DNA from: Dyadobacter sp.
Lineage (GTDB): Bacteria; Bacteroidota; Bacteroidia; Cytophagales; Spirosomataceae
Direction: 5' to 3'
DNA: 64,000 bases
Assembly: GCF_017744695.1 (NCBI RefSeq)
Contig: NZ_JAGIAS010000001.1
Location: 1,021,013 to 1,085,012, forward strand
Part shown: positions 1-10,000 of the stretch, piece after piece
How positions within the stretch are numbered: the stretch's first letter is position 1
Layout of the letters: each line of letters begins with the position of its first letter
The notes under the pieces: generated by a model
What the model was told of the DNA's origin: nothing
The model's input: only the letters and a program-made list of their open reading frames with translations
Databases searched by the model: none
Program-made: the position numbers and the translations under genes

Positions 1-3000
1 GCTTTTGATGCAACGCCGAACGAAAGTCGTTACCGATACCTGCTACGTTGTTGTGATAAGCCGCGTTGGCGGTAGCATCCCAAACAACAGCATCCGTCGA
101 CGTGGTGTAGTTGGTGCCTGCGGCGAGTGTTACACCGTATTTGATAGCCAGATAACTGTCGATCTTGTTACGATCAGTTGCAGACACGTTACCGGCGCCA
201 TACACGATCAATTCACCGATGCTACCTGTAAATCCGGCATTGTCACTACCATTGCTTGAAAACTGGGTTGACCCTATCGCATGTCCTCCGGTAAGCGACC
301 CGATGGCAGTATGGGTTGCGGTAGTACCATTTGCTGCTCCGTTTAACCCCTTCGACACGGTGGTGTTGGTGAAGGTATTATACATGATGCTAGGGCTGTT
401 GGACGCCCAGTTAATGTTGCCGGGATTGGCAAGATAACGGAAGTTATAAGCCGTATTCACACGTTCGATCCGATTATCCGCCAGGATACCTATACCATCC
501 CAGTAGGCAATATTACCAGAAAGGTTCGAACCATTTACCAATGTACTAAATACCCTTCCATTGCCTCCTGGGGCCAATCCCTCCTTGGTCAACGTAAAAA
601 CATCGTACTGTTGCGCCGAGACAGTAGGCAATGTGATATTTCCCAACGTCTGATCGGCAGCCGTAAAATTAACCCCCGGGTTAAAGTTGAAGTAGTTAGC
701 TGCGCCTACCTTCGACTTAGGCAGATTCGCCTCTCCCAATTGCGTAGAAACCACTCCACCATTAAAATCAGCCCAGGCAACAGCATCTTGTCCATCTCCA
801 TCCGATTCCAGGTAATAATCCGCACGGTACCAGTGGCTAAGGTTAGTTGTAACACCGCCCGGGCCTTGTACGAATGCTGCAAAGGTAAAATAGCTTCCAT
901 CAGCGAGTGACACGTCGGCGTATGCGTATTCCGTCTCCCCAATCTTCAGAGTATTTGACATATCAGTTATTACATCAGACAAATCGATCGTTGCGTCTGA
1001 GCTTTGGACCAGTTTCAGGTTCGCATATCCTTTTACCCATGCCACACGTACCGTTCCTACCGAGGCTGTATTTTGTACTTTCCAGATCGCCGCAAAACGG
1101 TTGTATGGTAAACCGGCGATCGTTCCCAATGAAACACCAGGAGCTTTTGCCAAACCATTGTCACCCCAGATCAAAAACTGCCCGTTAACCAGGGGCTCTG
1201 TATTGGCCGCGTTCGTGTTGGCAATGCCCGTCGTCCCGACAATAACCTGTGCACCAGGATTAATACTCTTCGATTGTTTCTGATACAATCCACCCTGATC
1301 ATCGCGGGCGATACCGGCGATGTTGTTTTGGTAGCCTGCATTGGCAGCAGCACTGCGTACTACGCTATTGCTCGAACTCACATAGTCCTGTGGCGTAGTC
1401 TGATCCAGCGTGACGCCGTACTTAATGGCCAGGTAGCTATGAATCTTTGACAGATTAGCATTGCTCATGTCTCCGCCGGTGGGTTCATGATACACGATTA
1501 CTTCCGCAATATCTCCGTTCGGATTATCGGCTGTTGCTCCGTCCGCGCCGATATACGCACCCTTGGTCGGGAGTGAGTACCAACCTCCGGTTAATGGATA
1601 GGGTGAAGCATAAATCTTTTCACGACCATTGTAAAATCCGCGTTGATTGGCCGGCGTACCTGTTTTAGGCAAAATCGCAGAGTAGATACCAAAGCGATTT
1701 GGAGTTCCCGGGCCAGCGGCCGCTGCATTAAATCCATTTCCGATAGCTGGCATAGGGTAAATCAAACCGCTTTGCGGATACAGGAAAAATCCATCATCAT
1801 TGCCGCTCACTGCGAAAATACTGTTGAAACCTGCGGCGGAAGCGTTCAATCTTGCCACGGTAATATAATGCACAGAACCCGCAGCGTTCAGATAGTCGGT
1901 TGTCGTGTTTCTCAGATAATTATTAGACCCGTCGAACGACAATGTAGGATTGAAGTTCCAGGCTTTAGTTACCTGGTCATTGTAAGGAATATAGCCGCTT
2001 GCACCGCTACTGGTCAACTTCACTTCATTAGCAGTTGAGTTGTTCCAGCCTGTAACTTTATTCTCACCGTCAGTCTCTACCCCGCTATCGGCTCGGTACC
2101 ACAAAGCCAGGTCCTGACCTACACCACCCGGACCTGCGATATAGCCACCAAAAGTGAAATAAGAACCATCACCAAGTGTTACATCCGCATAGTTGTAGGT
2201 AACGTCATTAATGTTAACCGTACCGGTCATAGCCGTGTGCGAATCCGATCCGTCGATCACGTTGTCAGTACTCTGGATTAAATGCAAGTTGACAACCCCG
2301 GTTGGCCAGGCAACACGAACTGTTCCTACCGAACCGGTATTCTGTACTTTCCATACTGCACCAAATCTTAAATTGATTTGATTCCCCGCCACAGTGACGT
2401 TATGCGACACCGATAACGATTTTGTCAGACCATTATCTCCCCAAATAAGCGACTGACCCGTAGCCAGCGCATTGCTATTTGATGCATTACTTCCCGCCAA
2501 ACCCGTTGTACCGATTACAACCTGGCTGCCAGTGTTAATACTTTGCGACTGCTTTTGAACCAATGCACTTCCCTCGTCGCTGGCAATACCCGCTATGTTT
2601 TTATTATAACCTGTATTGGTCGTCTGGTTCCAAAGAATAGTAGTTCCATCGCTGGCGATATAGTTGTGCGGCAAGGTAATGCCGTACTTGATGGCCGTGT
2701 AAGTTCTGACACGCTGCTTTTCCGCTTCCGTCAAATCTCTTTCATAGGCAATCACCTCACCTATCAACCCGTTTCTAACCTCCGGTTGCGAGCCCAGGAT
2801 ACTTCCGTCGGCATGTCGGGCATATCCTGCCGCAAACGTCTGCGTATTGGAACCCGTTGTACCGTTCTGCCCATATTTAATGCCCGCAGTTCCTACCGTA
2901 TAAGATACGTCATTCAAATACAACCTGTTAGCCTCCACAGCTGGTAAAGCCGGGGACGCATCCGCGTAGGGATACATTAGCGCATTGACCCCCAATCGGG

Positions 3001-4717
3001 TAAATACGGGTAAATTCGCATTGATAAGGTTCGCAGTTGTAGTTGTCGCGCCGAATCCGAGAATATCCGCGTATCCTCCCACACTGCGGTCGAGGTTTAC
3101 CGTAAAAACCGAACTGTTGGTACCGTTAGCCGAGTAAGGCTTACCCGCCGGAACAACCATAAACCGGGCATCTGCCCCGGTTGTCCCAAAATCGATAATC
3201 GGGTTAAAGTTGTAGGACGCCGTTGCCGTAAATGGCTGACGGCTGGCGTTAGTTTGCGTATAGCTGTTTGCGTTTCCGGATTGGTCTTGCCATTCACCCG
3301 GTGTAAAGCCGCTATCGGATTTCAACCAAACTCTCAGATCCGTAAAAACGCCGCCCGGTGAAGCAACCTTGGCAGCAAAAGTGAAATACTGGCCATCGGC
3401 CAAGGTCACATCAGCATAGTTGTATACCACGCCGTTGATCGTCGTTTCATTGGCAGACATGCTGGTCACCACATCCGATGCGTTGATGACATTGTCCGTG
3501 CTCTGGATCAAACTAAGGTTTTGCAGATTCTTCTCCCAGGCAACGCGTACAGTCCCTACATTACCGGTGTTCTGTACCTTCCAGATCGAGGCGAACCTGT
3601 GGCTAATCCCGTTGATACCCGCAATCACCACATTGGGTGACTTGGCCAGGCCGTTGTCTCCCCAGATCAGGAATTGCCCGTTCGCAAGGCCAGTTGCATT
3701 GCCCGCATTACTACCGGCAAGGGTGCCCGTGCCGATCAGCACCTGACGTCCCGCATTCGTGCTCCAGGATTGCTTCTGGTGGAGGGCGCCATTGTCGTCA
3801 CGGCCGATCCCCGCGATGTTGCTTTGCGAGCCGGTGTTCGTTGAAGCGCTCCACACCACGTTACCCGCCGAATTTTTGTAGTCGCGTGTTCCGTTGGCAT
3901 AGGTTGTTCCATACTTGATGGCCAGGTAAGTTTCAACACGGTCCATTTGATCCGCAGTCAGCTGGTCTTCGAATACCAAAACCTCATTCAACTGACCGCT
4001 GAATGCGCCATAATTGTTGTCGGCGCCGATGCGGAAATCCCGCGCGCCGGTGCTCAGGTTAGCATTGTAAAGCTCACTTCCCGAATAGGCTGTGCGCATA
4101 CCGTTCAGGGAGACCGTCGCGGCTGCGTACGATGCATTCGTACCGGCGCCATTCTGCCAGCCCGAACCAGCGCTAAAGAACATGCCGGCCGCCAAAGGAG
4201 AGGCACTTAATCCCTGATAACCAGGCCCTCCTGTAAAGAAGAGCAATTTATTATTACTGCCAAAAATGTGTAACCCCGGGTAATCCATCGATGCATGAAA
4301 ACCCGCGAAGCCACTCTGCTTCAATGTATTCACACGACCTGCAGCATAGATTGACCCATTGGCGCGATCGATCACATTCACGCCTGTGCCTGCGGTGAAT
4401 TCCAGGAAGTCGTTACTGCCGTCGAACGTAACGGTGGGGTTAAAATTGGCCAGCGCGGAGCTGTTGGAGAATACCGGCCGGGCGCTGGCAGTTGCCTGGA
4501 TCAGGTTCCTGCCCGATCCCTGCACCTCGTTCCATTGCTGGACCGTTGAATTATTGGATGCGGCAGTGGTACCCGCATCGGAAAATACTGACCCTACCCC
4601 ATCGGCCTTGTACCAGGCGGCTGGCGCGACCCCTCCGGGCGTTTGTGCCCGCGCGCCAAAGCAGGCGAGCATTGCAGAAGCAAGCGCAACGGCGGCAATT
4701 TGTACATTTCGTTTCAT
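1..4717 (-). CDS. Giant repetitive secreted protein (LamG-like/DUF8202-type modules), 3' end outside window
   Basis: Reading the minus strand from the ATG at 4717 gives 1572 codons without a stop, running off the left edge, so the C-terminus is not seen. Residues 1-22 (MKRNVQIAAVAL... ARAQ) form a signal peptide. The rest is a tandem array of modules of about 420 residues. Each begins with a W(Y/L)K/RxD motif (near residues 38, 464, 872, 1296) and a jellyroll-like stretch. Next comes AIKYGxT (near + coordinates 3915, 2690, 1422, 140), then NIAGIGRDD, QKQS, an IGTTGLAGSN-like segment, (L/I)IWGDNGLAK, a WKVQNTGxVGTVRVAW strand and ADVTLADGxYFTF. This order matches the T9SS-secreted DUF8202/LamG-like proteins of Bacteroidota; the family name is from memory. 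A C-terminal sorting domain would be expected beyond the window. A surface or adhesin role is inference. Confidence 0.85.
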   Translation of the reverse strand, partial: MKRNVQIAAVALASAMLACFGARAQTPGGVAPAAWYKADGVGSVFSDAGTTAASNNSTVQQWNEVQGSGRNLIQATASARPVFSNSSALANFNPTVTFDGSNDFLEFTAGTGVNVIDRANGSIYAAGRVNTLKQSGFAGFHASMDYPGLHIFGSNNKLLFFTGGPGYQGLSASPLAAGMFFSAGSGWQNGAGTNASYAAATVSLNGMRTAYSGSELYNANLSTGARDFRIGADNNYGAFSGQLNEVLVFEDQLTADQMDRVETYLAIKYGTTYANGTRDYKNSAGNVVWSASTNTGSQSNIAGIGRDDNGALHQKQSWSTNAGRQVLIGTGTLAGSNAGNATGLANGQFLIWGDNGLAKSPNVVIAGINGISHRFASIWKVQNTGNVGTVRVAWEKNLQNLSLIQSTDNVINASDVVTSMSANETTINGVVYNYADVTLADGQYFTFAAKVASPGGVFTDLRVWLKSDSGFTPGEWQDQSGNANSYTQTNASRQPFTATASYNFNPIIDFGTTGADARFMVVPAGKPYSANGTNSSVFTVNLDRSVGGYADILGFGATTTTANLINANLPVFTRLGVNALMYPYADASPALPAVEANRLYLNDVSYTVGTAGIKYGQNGTTGSNTQTFAAGYARHADGSILGSQPEVRNGLIGEVIAYERDLTEAEKQRVRTYTAIKYGITLPHNYIASDGTTILWNQTTNTGYNKNIAGIASDEGSALVQKQSQSINTGSQVVIGTTGLAGSNASNSNALATGQSLIWGDNGLTKSLSVSHNVTVAGNQINLRFGAVWKVQNTGSVGTVRVAWPTGVVNLHLIQSTDNVIDGSDSHTAMTGTVNINDVTYNYADVTLGDGSYFTFGGYIAGPGGVGQDLALWYRADSGVETDGENKVTGWNNSTANEVKLTSSGASGYIPYNDQVTKAWNFNPTLSFDGSNNYLRNTTTDYLNAAGSVHYITVARLNASAAGFNSIFAVSGNDDGFFLYPQSGLIYPMPAIGNGFNAAAAGPGTPNRFGIYSAILPKTGTPANQRGFYNGREKIYASPYPLTGGWYSLPTKGAYIGADGATADNPNGDIAEVIVYHEPTGGDMSNANLSKIHSYLAIKYGVTLDQTTPQDYVSSSNSVVRSAAANAGYQNNIAGIARDDQGGLYQKQSKSINPGAQVIVGTTGIANTNAANTEPLVNGQFLIWGDNGLAKAPGVSLGTIAGLPYNRFAAIWKVQNTASVGTVRVAWVKGYANLKLVQSSDATIDLSDVITDMSNTLKIGETEYAYADVSLADGSYFTFAAFVQGPGGVTTNLSHWYRADYYLESDGDGQDAVAWADFNGGVVSTQLGEANLPKSKVGAANYFNFNPGVNFTAADQTLGNITLPTVSAQQYDVFTLTKEGLAPGGNGRVFSTLVNGSNLSGNIAYWDGIGILADNRIERVNTAYNFRYLANPGNINWASNSPSIMYNTFTNTTVSKGLNGAANGTTATHTAIGSLTGGHAIGSTQFSSNGSDNAGFTGSIGELIVYGAGNVSATDRNKIDSYLAIKYGVTLAAGTNYTTSTDAVVWDATANAAYHNNVAGIGNDFRSALHQK

Positions 4718-5052
4718 AAAATAGTATTCATTTGTTCATAAAAAGTTGTACACGCTTTCTCGTTTTTATTTATTCATAATCAATACGTTAAGAGTTGAAA
4801 ATCAGCCTCACGGCATTTACATACAGTCCTGATAGTAGACCGTTGTATCAGAAAATATTAAAGGAATAGTGTGGCATAGCGCAGCATGATCCGAGGGTAG
4901 TATCTTGAAAGAATTACTTCTAGTCCGGGAGGCGTATTGAAAAATATTTCTACGACAAATGTCCCAACTTAATTCGATTAAGATGGGGGACTATTTTGGC
5001 TAATTAGGAGCATTTTTTTGTCAAAAGTTGCAGGCGAATATTTTTCCAGACA
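4718..5052. other. Intergenic leader of the giant surface protein gene
   Basis: About 335 bases with stops in all frames that lack any plausible coding character. It must carry the promoter of the minus-strand gene starting at 4717. I see no exact TAnnTTTG -7 box within 90 bases of that start, and nothing else recognisable. Confidence 0.5.
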
Positions 5053-5086
5053 TAAAAAATCAAGCCTCCCGGAAACTCCGGGAGGC
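5053..5086 (-). terminator. Rho-independent terminator
   Basis: Perfect 10-bp stem AGCCTCCCGG / CCGGGAGGCT (5063-5086) around a 5-base loop. Read on the minus strand it is followed by TTGATTTTTT. It lies about 110 bases after the stop codon of the AraC-type regulator at 5198, which it should terminate. Confidence 0.8.
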
Positions 5087-5197
5087 TGATCTATTACTCA
5101 ACGTTTGCCAATACACCGGCACTATTTAGTGTGTATATACTTATGTAGAAAACAAGTCAGTTTTGATATTTTGATGCAAGGAGTGCATTCTATTAAT

Positions 5198-5950
5198 TTA
5201 GTTAGACATTCGTTTTACCTCCGCCGGAGTTTTATTGAAAAATTTTCGAAATTCTTTACTAAAATACTTACTATCCTCGTAACCTATGGCGGCGGCTACC
5301 TCATTTACCGGGTATATTCCCGTTTCCAATAACTCCTTTGCTCGTTTCATCCGAATGTTTTTAACAAATTCATTTACCGTACCACCCGATAATAACCGAA
5401 GCTTTCTATAAAGAACGGAAACACTAAGCCCGATTTGAAATGCCATTTCATGAACACCGAAATCAGAATTACCTATATTTTCCAATACCAGCTGTTCCAG
5501 TTTATTTAAAAGCCGGTTATTCTCTCCTATCGATTCGGGATGAATGGACATTTCCTGTACAACTTTTCCACGTACTGCCTGGCGAAGCCGGACCAGGTTT
5601 TCTATTTTTAATCCAAGTGCGTAATTGTCATATGGAAGGGAAATATAATCTTCGGCACCCGCACGCAATCCTTCGATCTGATACCCTTCGGGCCCTAGTA
5701 AAATGACATATATATGGCTCGTAGTAGCGTCGGACTTTAACTGGTTACAAAATGCAAGTCCATTAGGTGACGATGTGGAAATGTCGCATATTATTAAATC
5801 AGGTTTTAATTGCCTGACCAGGGAAAGTCCATCCTCTCCGATATTACTTTTTACTACGCGGAAGCTTTTCGTCAACCCTTCGCTTCCAAAACCATATAAG
5901 TCTGCACTGCCGTAAATAATCAGAACTTGTTTTCTGTCTTGTGAGTCCAT
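5198..5950 (-). CDS. AraC-type response regulator with degenerate receiver domain
   Basis: 250 residues from the ATG at 5950; an in-frame TTG 12 bases upstream is less likely. Residues 8-120 are a CheY-like receiver: D56 stands in the phospho-acceptor position (DLIICDIS). However, the acidic pair that normally follows the first strand is replaced (LIIYGSADL), and the conserved lysine of the usual TKPF motif is leucine (EDYISLPYD, about L105). Both changes should impair Mg2+ binding and phosphorylation. Residues about 150-245 are an AraC/XylS double helix-turn-helix. This closely resembles the C-terminus of the HTCS at 7087 (shared SVSVLYRKLR, TVNEFVK, DSKYFSKEFRK and KTPxEVK blocks), so the two may bind related sites. 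It is divergent from the LuxR-type regulator at 6323. A phosphorylation-independent DNA-binding role is inference. Confidence 0.88.
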   Translation of the reverse strand: MDSQDRKQVLIIYGSADLYGFGSEGLTKSFRVVKSNIGEDGLSLVRQLKPDLIICDISTSSPNGLAFCNQLKSDATTSHIYVILLGPEGYQIEGLRAGAEDYISLPYDNYALGLKIENLVRLRQAVRGKVVQEMSIHPESIGENNRLLNKLEQLVLENIGNSDFGVHEMAFQIGLSVSVLYRKLRLLSGGTVNEFVKNIRMKRAKELLETGIYPVNEVAAAIGYEDSKYFSKEFRKFFNKTPAEVKRMSN

Positions 5951-6322
5951 TACACTTTCCAAGCGCTATAAGTTTTAATAAAAAGGGTACCCGCATTCCC
6001 CGACGGATGCTCACAAACATAGCTGGCTACACATTTGCTACCAATGGATTGACTCTCAAAATCAGCCATAAACATAAAAATCTCACCAAATCGGCAAGAT
6101 TTTCTACCCTACTGCATGAATCAGATTATCGGCAAACAAGCTCGGCGGCCCACTTACGGAACCTTGGGGGTGATTATTAAAAACAAATTTTCCCGATTTC
6201 GAAAAAAATCACACCAAAAAGACAATTAAATCACCCATGAGTGTGAAAATAAAACAACAATTTACATCAATTGAAATAAAATCAGGAGAAGCAATATTTA
6301 GACAATCCAAACATCTCATAAT
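5951..6322. promoter_or_regulatory. Divergent promoter region between two regulators
   Basis: About 370 AT-rich bases separating the minus-strand AraC-type regulator from the plus-strand LuxR-type regulator. Both promoters must lie here. I see no convincing -33/-7 pair and no clear palindrome. Confidence 0.5.
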
Positions 6323-6988
6323 ATGACCCACCCATACGAAAAAGGAGACACCCTGGTAGTAATAGTCGATGAACGCGCGATGTACAGGGCCGGTATAAAA
6401 GCCAACATGCAATCGCTATTACCGGGATGCAAGTTTTTAGAGCGGAACCTGTTCCATGAATTACAACTGGATCCTATCGACAATAACAATGTTTACTTCA
6501 TGATCAGGATCGGAAACATTTCCGACAAAACCATTTTGAGCAACATCAGAAAAGCAAGGTCAATACAAAAATCCTGCAAGATTATTCTGTATGATTATCG
6601 GCAATCGATTTACAATATCATTGAGTTCTTCCGCGAAAAAATTAATGGATATCTTTCCGACGATTTTAGCGAAAGTGAACTGGAAGAATGCTTCTCTTCA
6701 TTGGCCGCAAACCGGATTCACGTCAATATGCAAATAGCATTCGACCTGATGATCTCCACACCACGGCCACGCCGCAGGAAAAACCCGAATCTCACCCCGA
6801 CGGAGATGAAAGTTGCCAATTTACTGGTAACAGGATTGAGCCCGTCGCTAATCGCCAAGGAGATGGACCGAAAAATATCGACGGTAAGCACGATCAAGTC
6901 CAACATCTTCAAAAAAACGAACGTCACCAATGTCATTGAGCTGGTTGATGTCCTCGAAAATGTCCCCCGCGGGCTGCGAATCGGGTAA
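6323..6988 (+). CDS. LuxR/NarL-family regulator with degenerate receiver domain
   Basis: 221 residues starting at the ATG at 6323. Residues about 9-135 follow the NarL receiver pattern (VVIVDERAMYRAGIK at the start). The strand that should carry the phospho-acceptor aspartate reads NNVYFMIRIGN, so that Asp is absent, and the late lysine is lost (INGYLSDDFSE instead of GYLLKD). Residues about 156-212 form a LuxR-type helix-turn-helix (LTPTEMKVANLLVTG... KISTVSTIKSNIFKKTNV). The domain can therefore probably fold but not be phosphorylated. It lies between the divergent AraC-type pseudo-receiver protein and the HTCS at 7087, 98 bases upstream of the latter on the same strand. Its target is unknown; the nearby giant secreted protein gene is a candidate by position only. 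Confidence 0.85.
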   Translation: MTHPYEKGDTLVVIVDERAMYRAGIKANMQSLLPGCKFLERNLFHELQLDPIDNNNVYFMIRIGNISDKTILSNIRKARSIQKSCKIILYDYRQSIYNIIEFFREKINGYLSDDFSESELEECFSSLAANRIHVNMQIAFDLMISTPRPRRRKNPNLTPTEMKVANLLVTGLSPSLIAKEMDRKISTVSTIKSNIFKKTNVTNVIELVDVLENVPRGLRIG

Positions 6989-7086
6989 ATAGAGAAGTCG
7001 GATTGACTCTTATACTTGCTCAAATAGATTAACAGACCGTAATTTGCATTGCGTCCTCTGTCTATTATCCTATTGAGCGCTTATTG

Positions 7087-10000
7087 ATGACTAGCTACAA
7101 ATGTATCCTGATTGGCTTACTGTGCATTTACACCTGCTTTACCAAAGTCGCGGCACAATCATTCAAAAATATTACGGAAGATGAGACGGATCCCATAGCC
7201 GGGGTTTTTGCGATCGCACAGGGCCACGATGGCCTGATGTGGTTTGGCACGATGAATGGGCTGGTCAGTTATGACACCAGGATATTGAAATCTTATCGAC
7301 GCGACATTAAAGGGAATCCGCTTTTCGCCGACCTTCGCGACGCTATTTGTGATTCCCAGGGACATATTTGGGTAGCAACGGCCTCCGGATTGACCTTTTA
7401 CAACCCCAGGAATGTCGATATCAGGCATTTCAAACATGATCCGGCCCGGGTTAACACGCTATCCAATGATTATGTAAATTGTGTTATTGAAGACAGCAAG
7501 CGGCAAATCTGGGTCGGAACCCAGGAAGGGCTCTCCCGGGTCGATGCACGTAGCGGTACCCCCATAGTATCCCGTCATCTGCAAAACGAATTCAAAGGCA
7601 AGGCCCTCAAAATAAAATACATTGCCGAAGACAAAGCAGGAAATCTCTGGCTGGCAACTGCCGACGGCCTGATAAAAATGCCGACTAATGGGGGCAAGCC
7701 CAAGCTCTACAAAATGCCGGAAACAAAAGACGAAACCTCACTCAATGAGTTTCTTTCCGTTTTTACCCTTGACAATGGAGCTGTGTGGCTGGGCAATGCC
7801 AGCGGGGGATTAATCAGATTTGATACCGCGACAGAAAGTTTCAGCAAAATCCAAAAATTGAAAAGTCCCACCGGCAATTATCCCATAATCCGGAAAATAA
7901 TATCCGACCGCAGGGGAAAACTCCTATTGGCAACCTCCCTGGGCCTGGCCCATTTCAATCCGTCCACAGAAGAAGCGGATTGGTATGTAAACCAGCCCGG
8001 CGATCCCCACAGTTTATCAGACAACTCGCTGCTTTCAGTATACCTTGATAACCAGGGCGGGCTCTGGCTCGGCTCTTACTATGGCGGCATCAGTTATTTT
8101 CATTTTAACTCTCCCCGGTTTAAACGCTGGCCATTTGGCCCTGAGGACCCCCGTGCCGCATCTTTCGTCAACGTGGGAATGGGAAGGAGCCCGACAAATC
8201 GGATGTGGAGCATTTCAGACGCTTTGGACAAGCTGCTGCTTTTCGACTCCAACGGCAAAAAACCCGAAACATTTCCACTTAAATTGGCTGCCGAGGCTGA
8301 TTACTACTCATTTTATGTTGATCAAAACGACGTACTCTGGGCGGGCGGCAAGACCGTTCTGACCAGTTACGACCTCCGTCGCGGATCGTATCGCCATTAT
8401 CCCTTATCGTTCCAGGGAGAGTCAATCTCGGGACGGACCTACAAAATCACCGAAGACAGTTACGGGCATTTCTGGGTCGGAGGGGCTTACGGGCTACTGT
8501 TGTTTGACAAAACGACCGGCACGTTTACCAAAGATCCGACCGTTAGCTACGCTGCCACCATTTTTGAAGATTCCCGGCGTAATATCTGGATCGGAGGAAA
8601 AGCCGGGCTCTACCGCATAAAGCCACACACGGCAAGATTGCCTAAGCCAACGATCGAGAAAATTCATTCACAGACAGAGCTGGTCATGGCCTGGAGTATT
8701 AATGAAGACCGGTGGGGAAAGATATGGGCCGCGTGTCACACGCAACTGCTAAGCTATAATCCCGAAAAAAATCAGTTCGAGCTGAATACAGATATCCCGC
8801 GGGAAGCAGCTTTGGATGTCGTTCCCGACAATCGGGGCTATCTTTGGATCAATGCTTCTTCGCTGCTTTACAGGTATCATCCCAAAGAAAGGACCCTTCA
8901 ATCTTACAGCTCACTGGATGGTCTGCCTTCAAAAGGAACGCTGATTCAAGCCAGCGGCTGGGCCGACAAGAACGGCAATCTCTATTTTGCCACCGACAAA
9001 GGCGCATTTAAGTTTGACCCAACCACTATTTCCGCTCTAAAGCGTACTGCTCCGATCATTCTCACTTCCCTGAAATTGTATAACAAAACTGTGAGAACGG
9101 GCGACAGTACCGGGTTGCTCCCCGAACCTGTTACCACAATCAAAGAGATCACGTTCAGGCACGATCAGAGCATTTTCACATTCGATTTCGCACTGTTGGA
9201 TTACATCAAATCGGATGTCAATAAATATGCCTACAAAATAGACGGGATCGACCGCGATTGGAACTATGTTAAAGCGCCTTCGGCGACGTACACAAACTTG
9301 CCGGCAGGCAGCTATACTTTTCAGGTAAAAGCGGCCAACGGCGACGGCATGTGGTCAGAAGATCCTTTACAGGTAAAAATCAACATCCTGCCCCCGTGGT
9401 GGAGAACCTGGTATGCCTACCTGTTCTATCTGTTGCTAACCGCCGCAATTGTGTATGCCGTCATACGGTTTTTCTGGATCCGCAGCTCGTTCAGACGGGA
9501 AAATGCATTGAACCAGATGAAACTCGATTTTTTTACCAATGTGTCTCACGAGATCAGGACGCACCTTTCGCTGATCAGCGGACCATTGGAAAAGGCACAT
9601 CAACAGGCGACGGAAGGCAAGAACAATGAAAACTACCTGGATTACGCACGAGCCAGCTCGGACCGGCTGATGCTTTTGGTGAACGAGTTACTGGATTTTC
9701 GAAAAATCCAGAGTGGCAGTGTGCGCTTACAGGTGCGCGAACACGACGTGGTGAGCGTCATTAAAAGTGTGGTCGCAGCATTCGAGCACGTTGCAATGGA
9801 GAAAGGAATAGAGACCTTGCAGCTGTTTCCTGAAACACAGGTCCTTTTGTGGTTCGATATCGCCCAAATACAAAAGGTATTTTACAACCTGCTCAGTAAT
9901 GCCTATAAGTTTACCCCCGAAGGTGGCAGGGTAGTCGTAAGGGTTGTAAAGGTTTCCAATGAAGTCAAAATTACGATTGAAGATAATGGTAAGGGTATCT

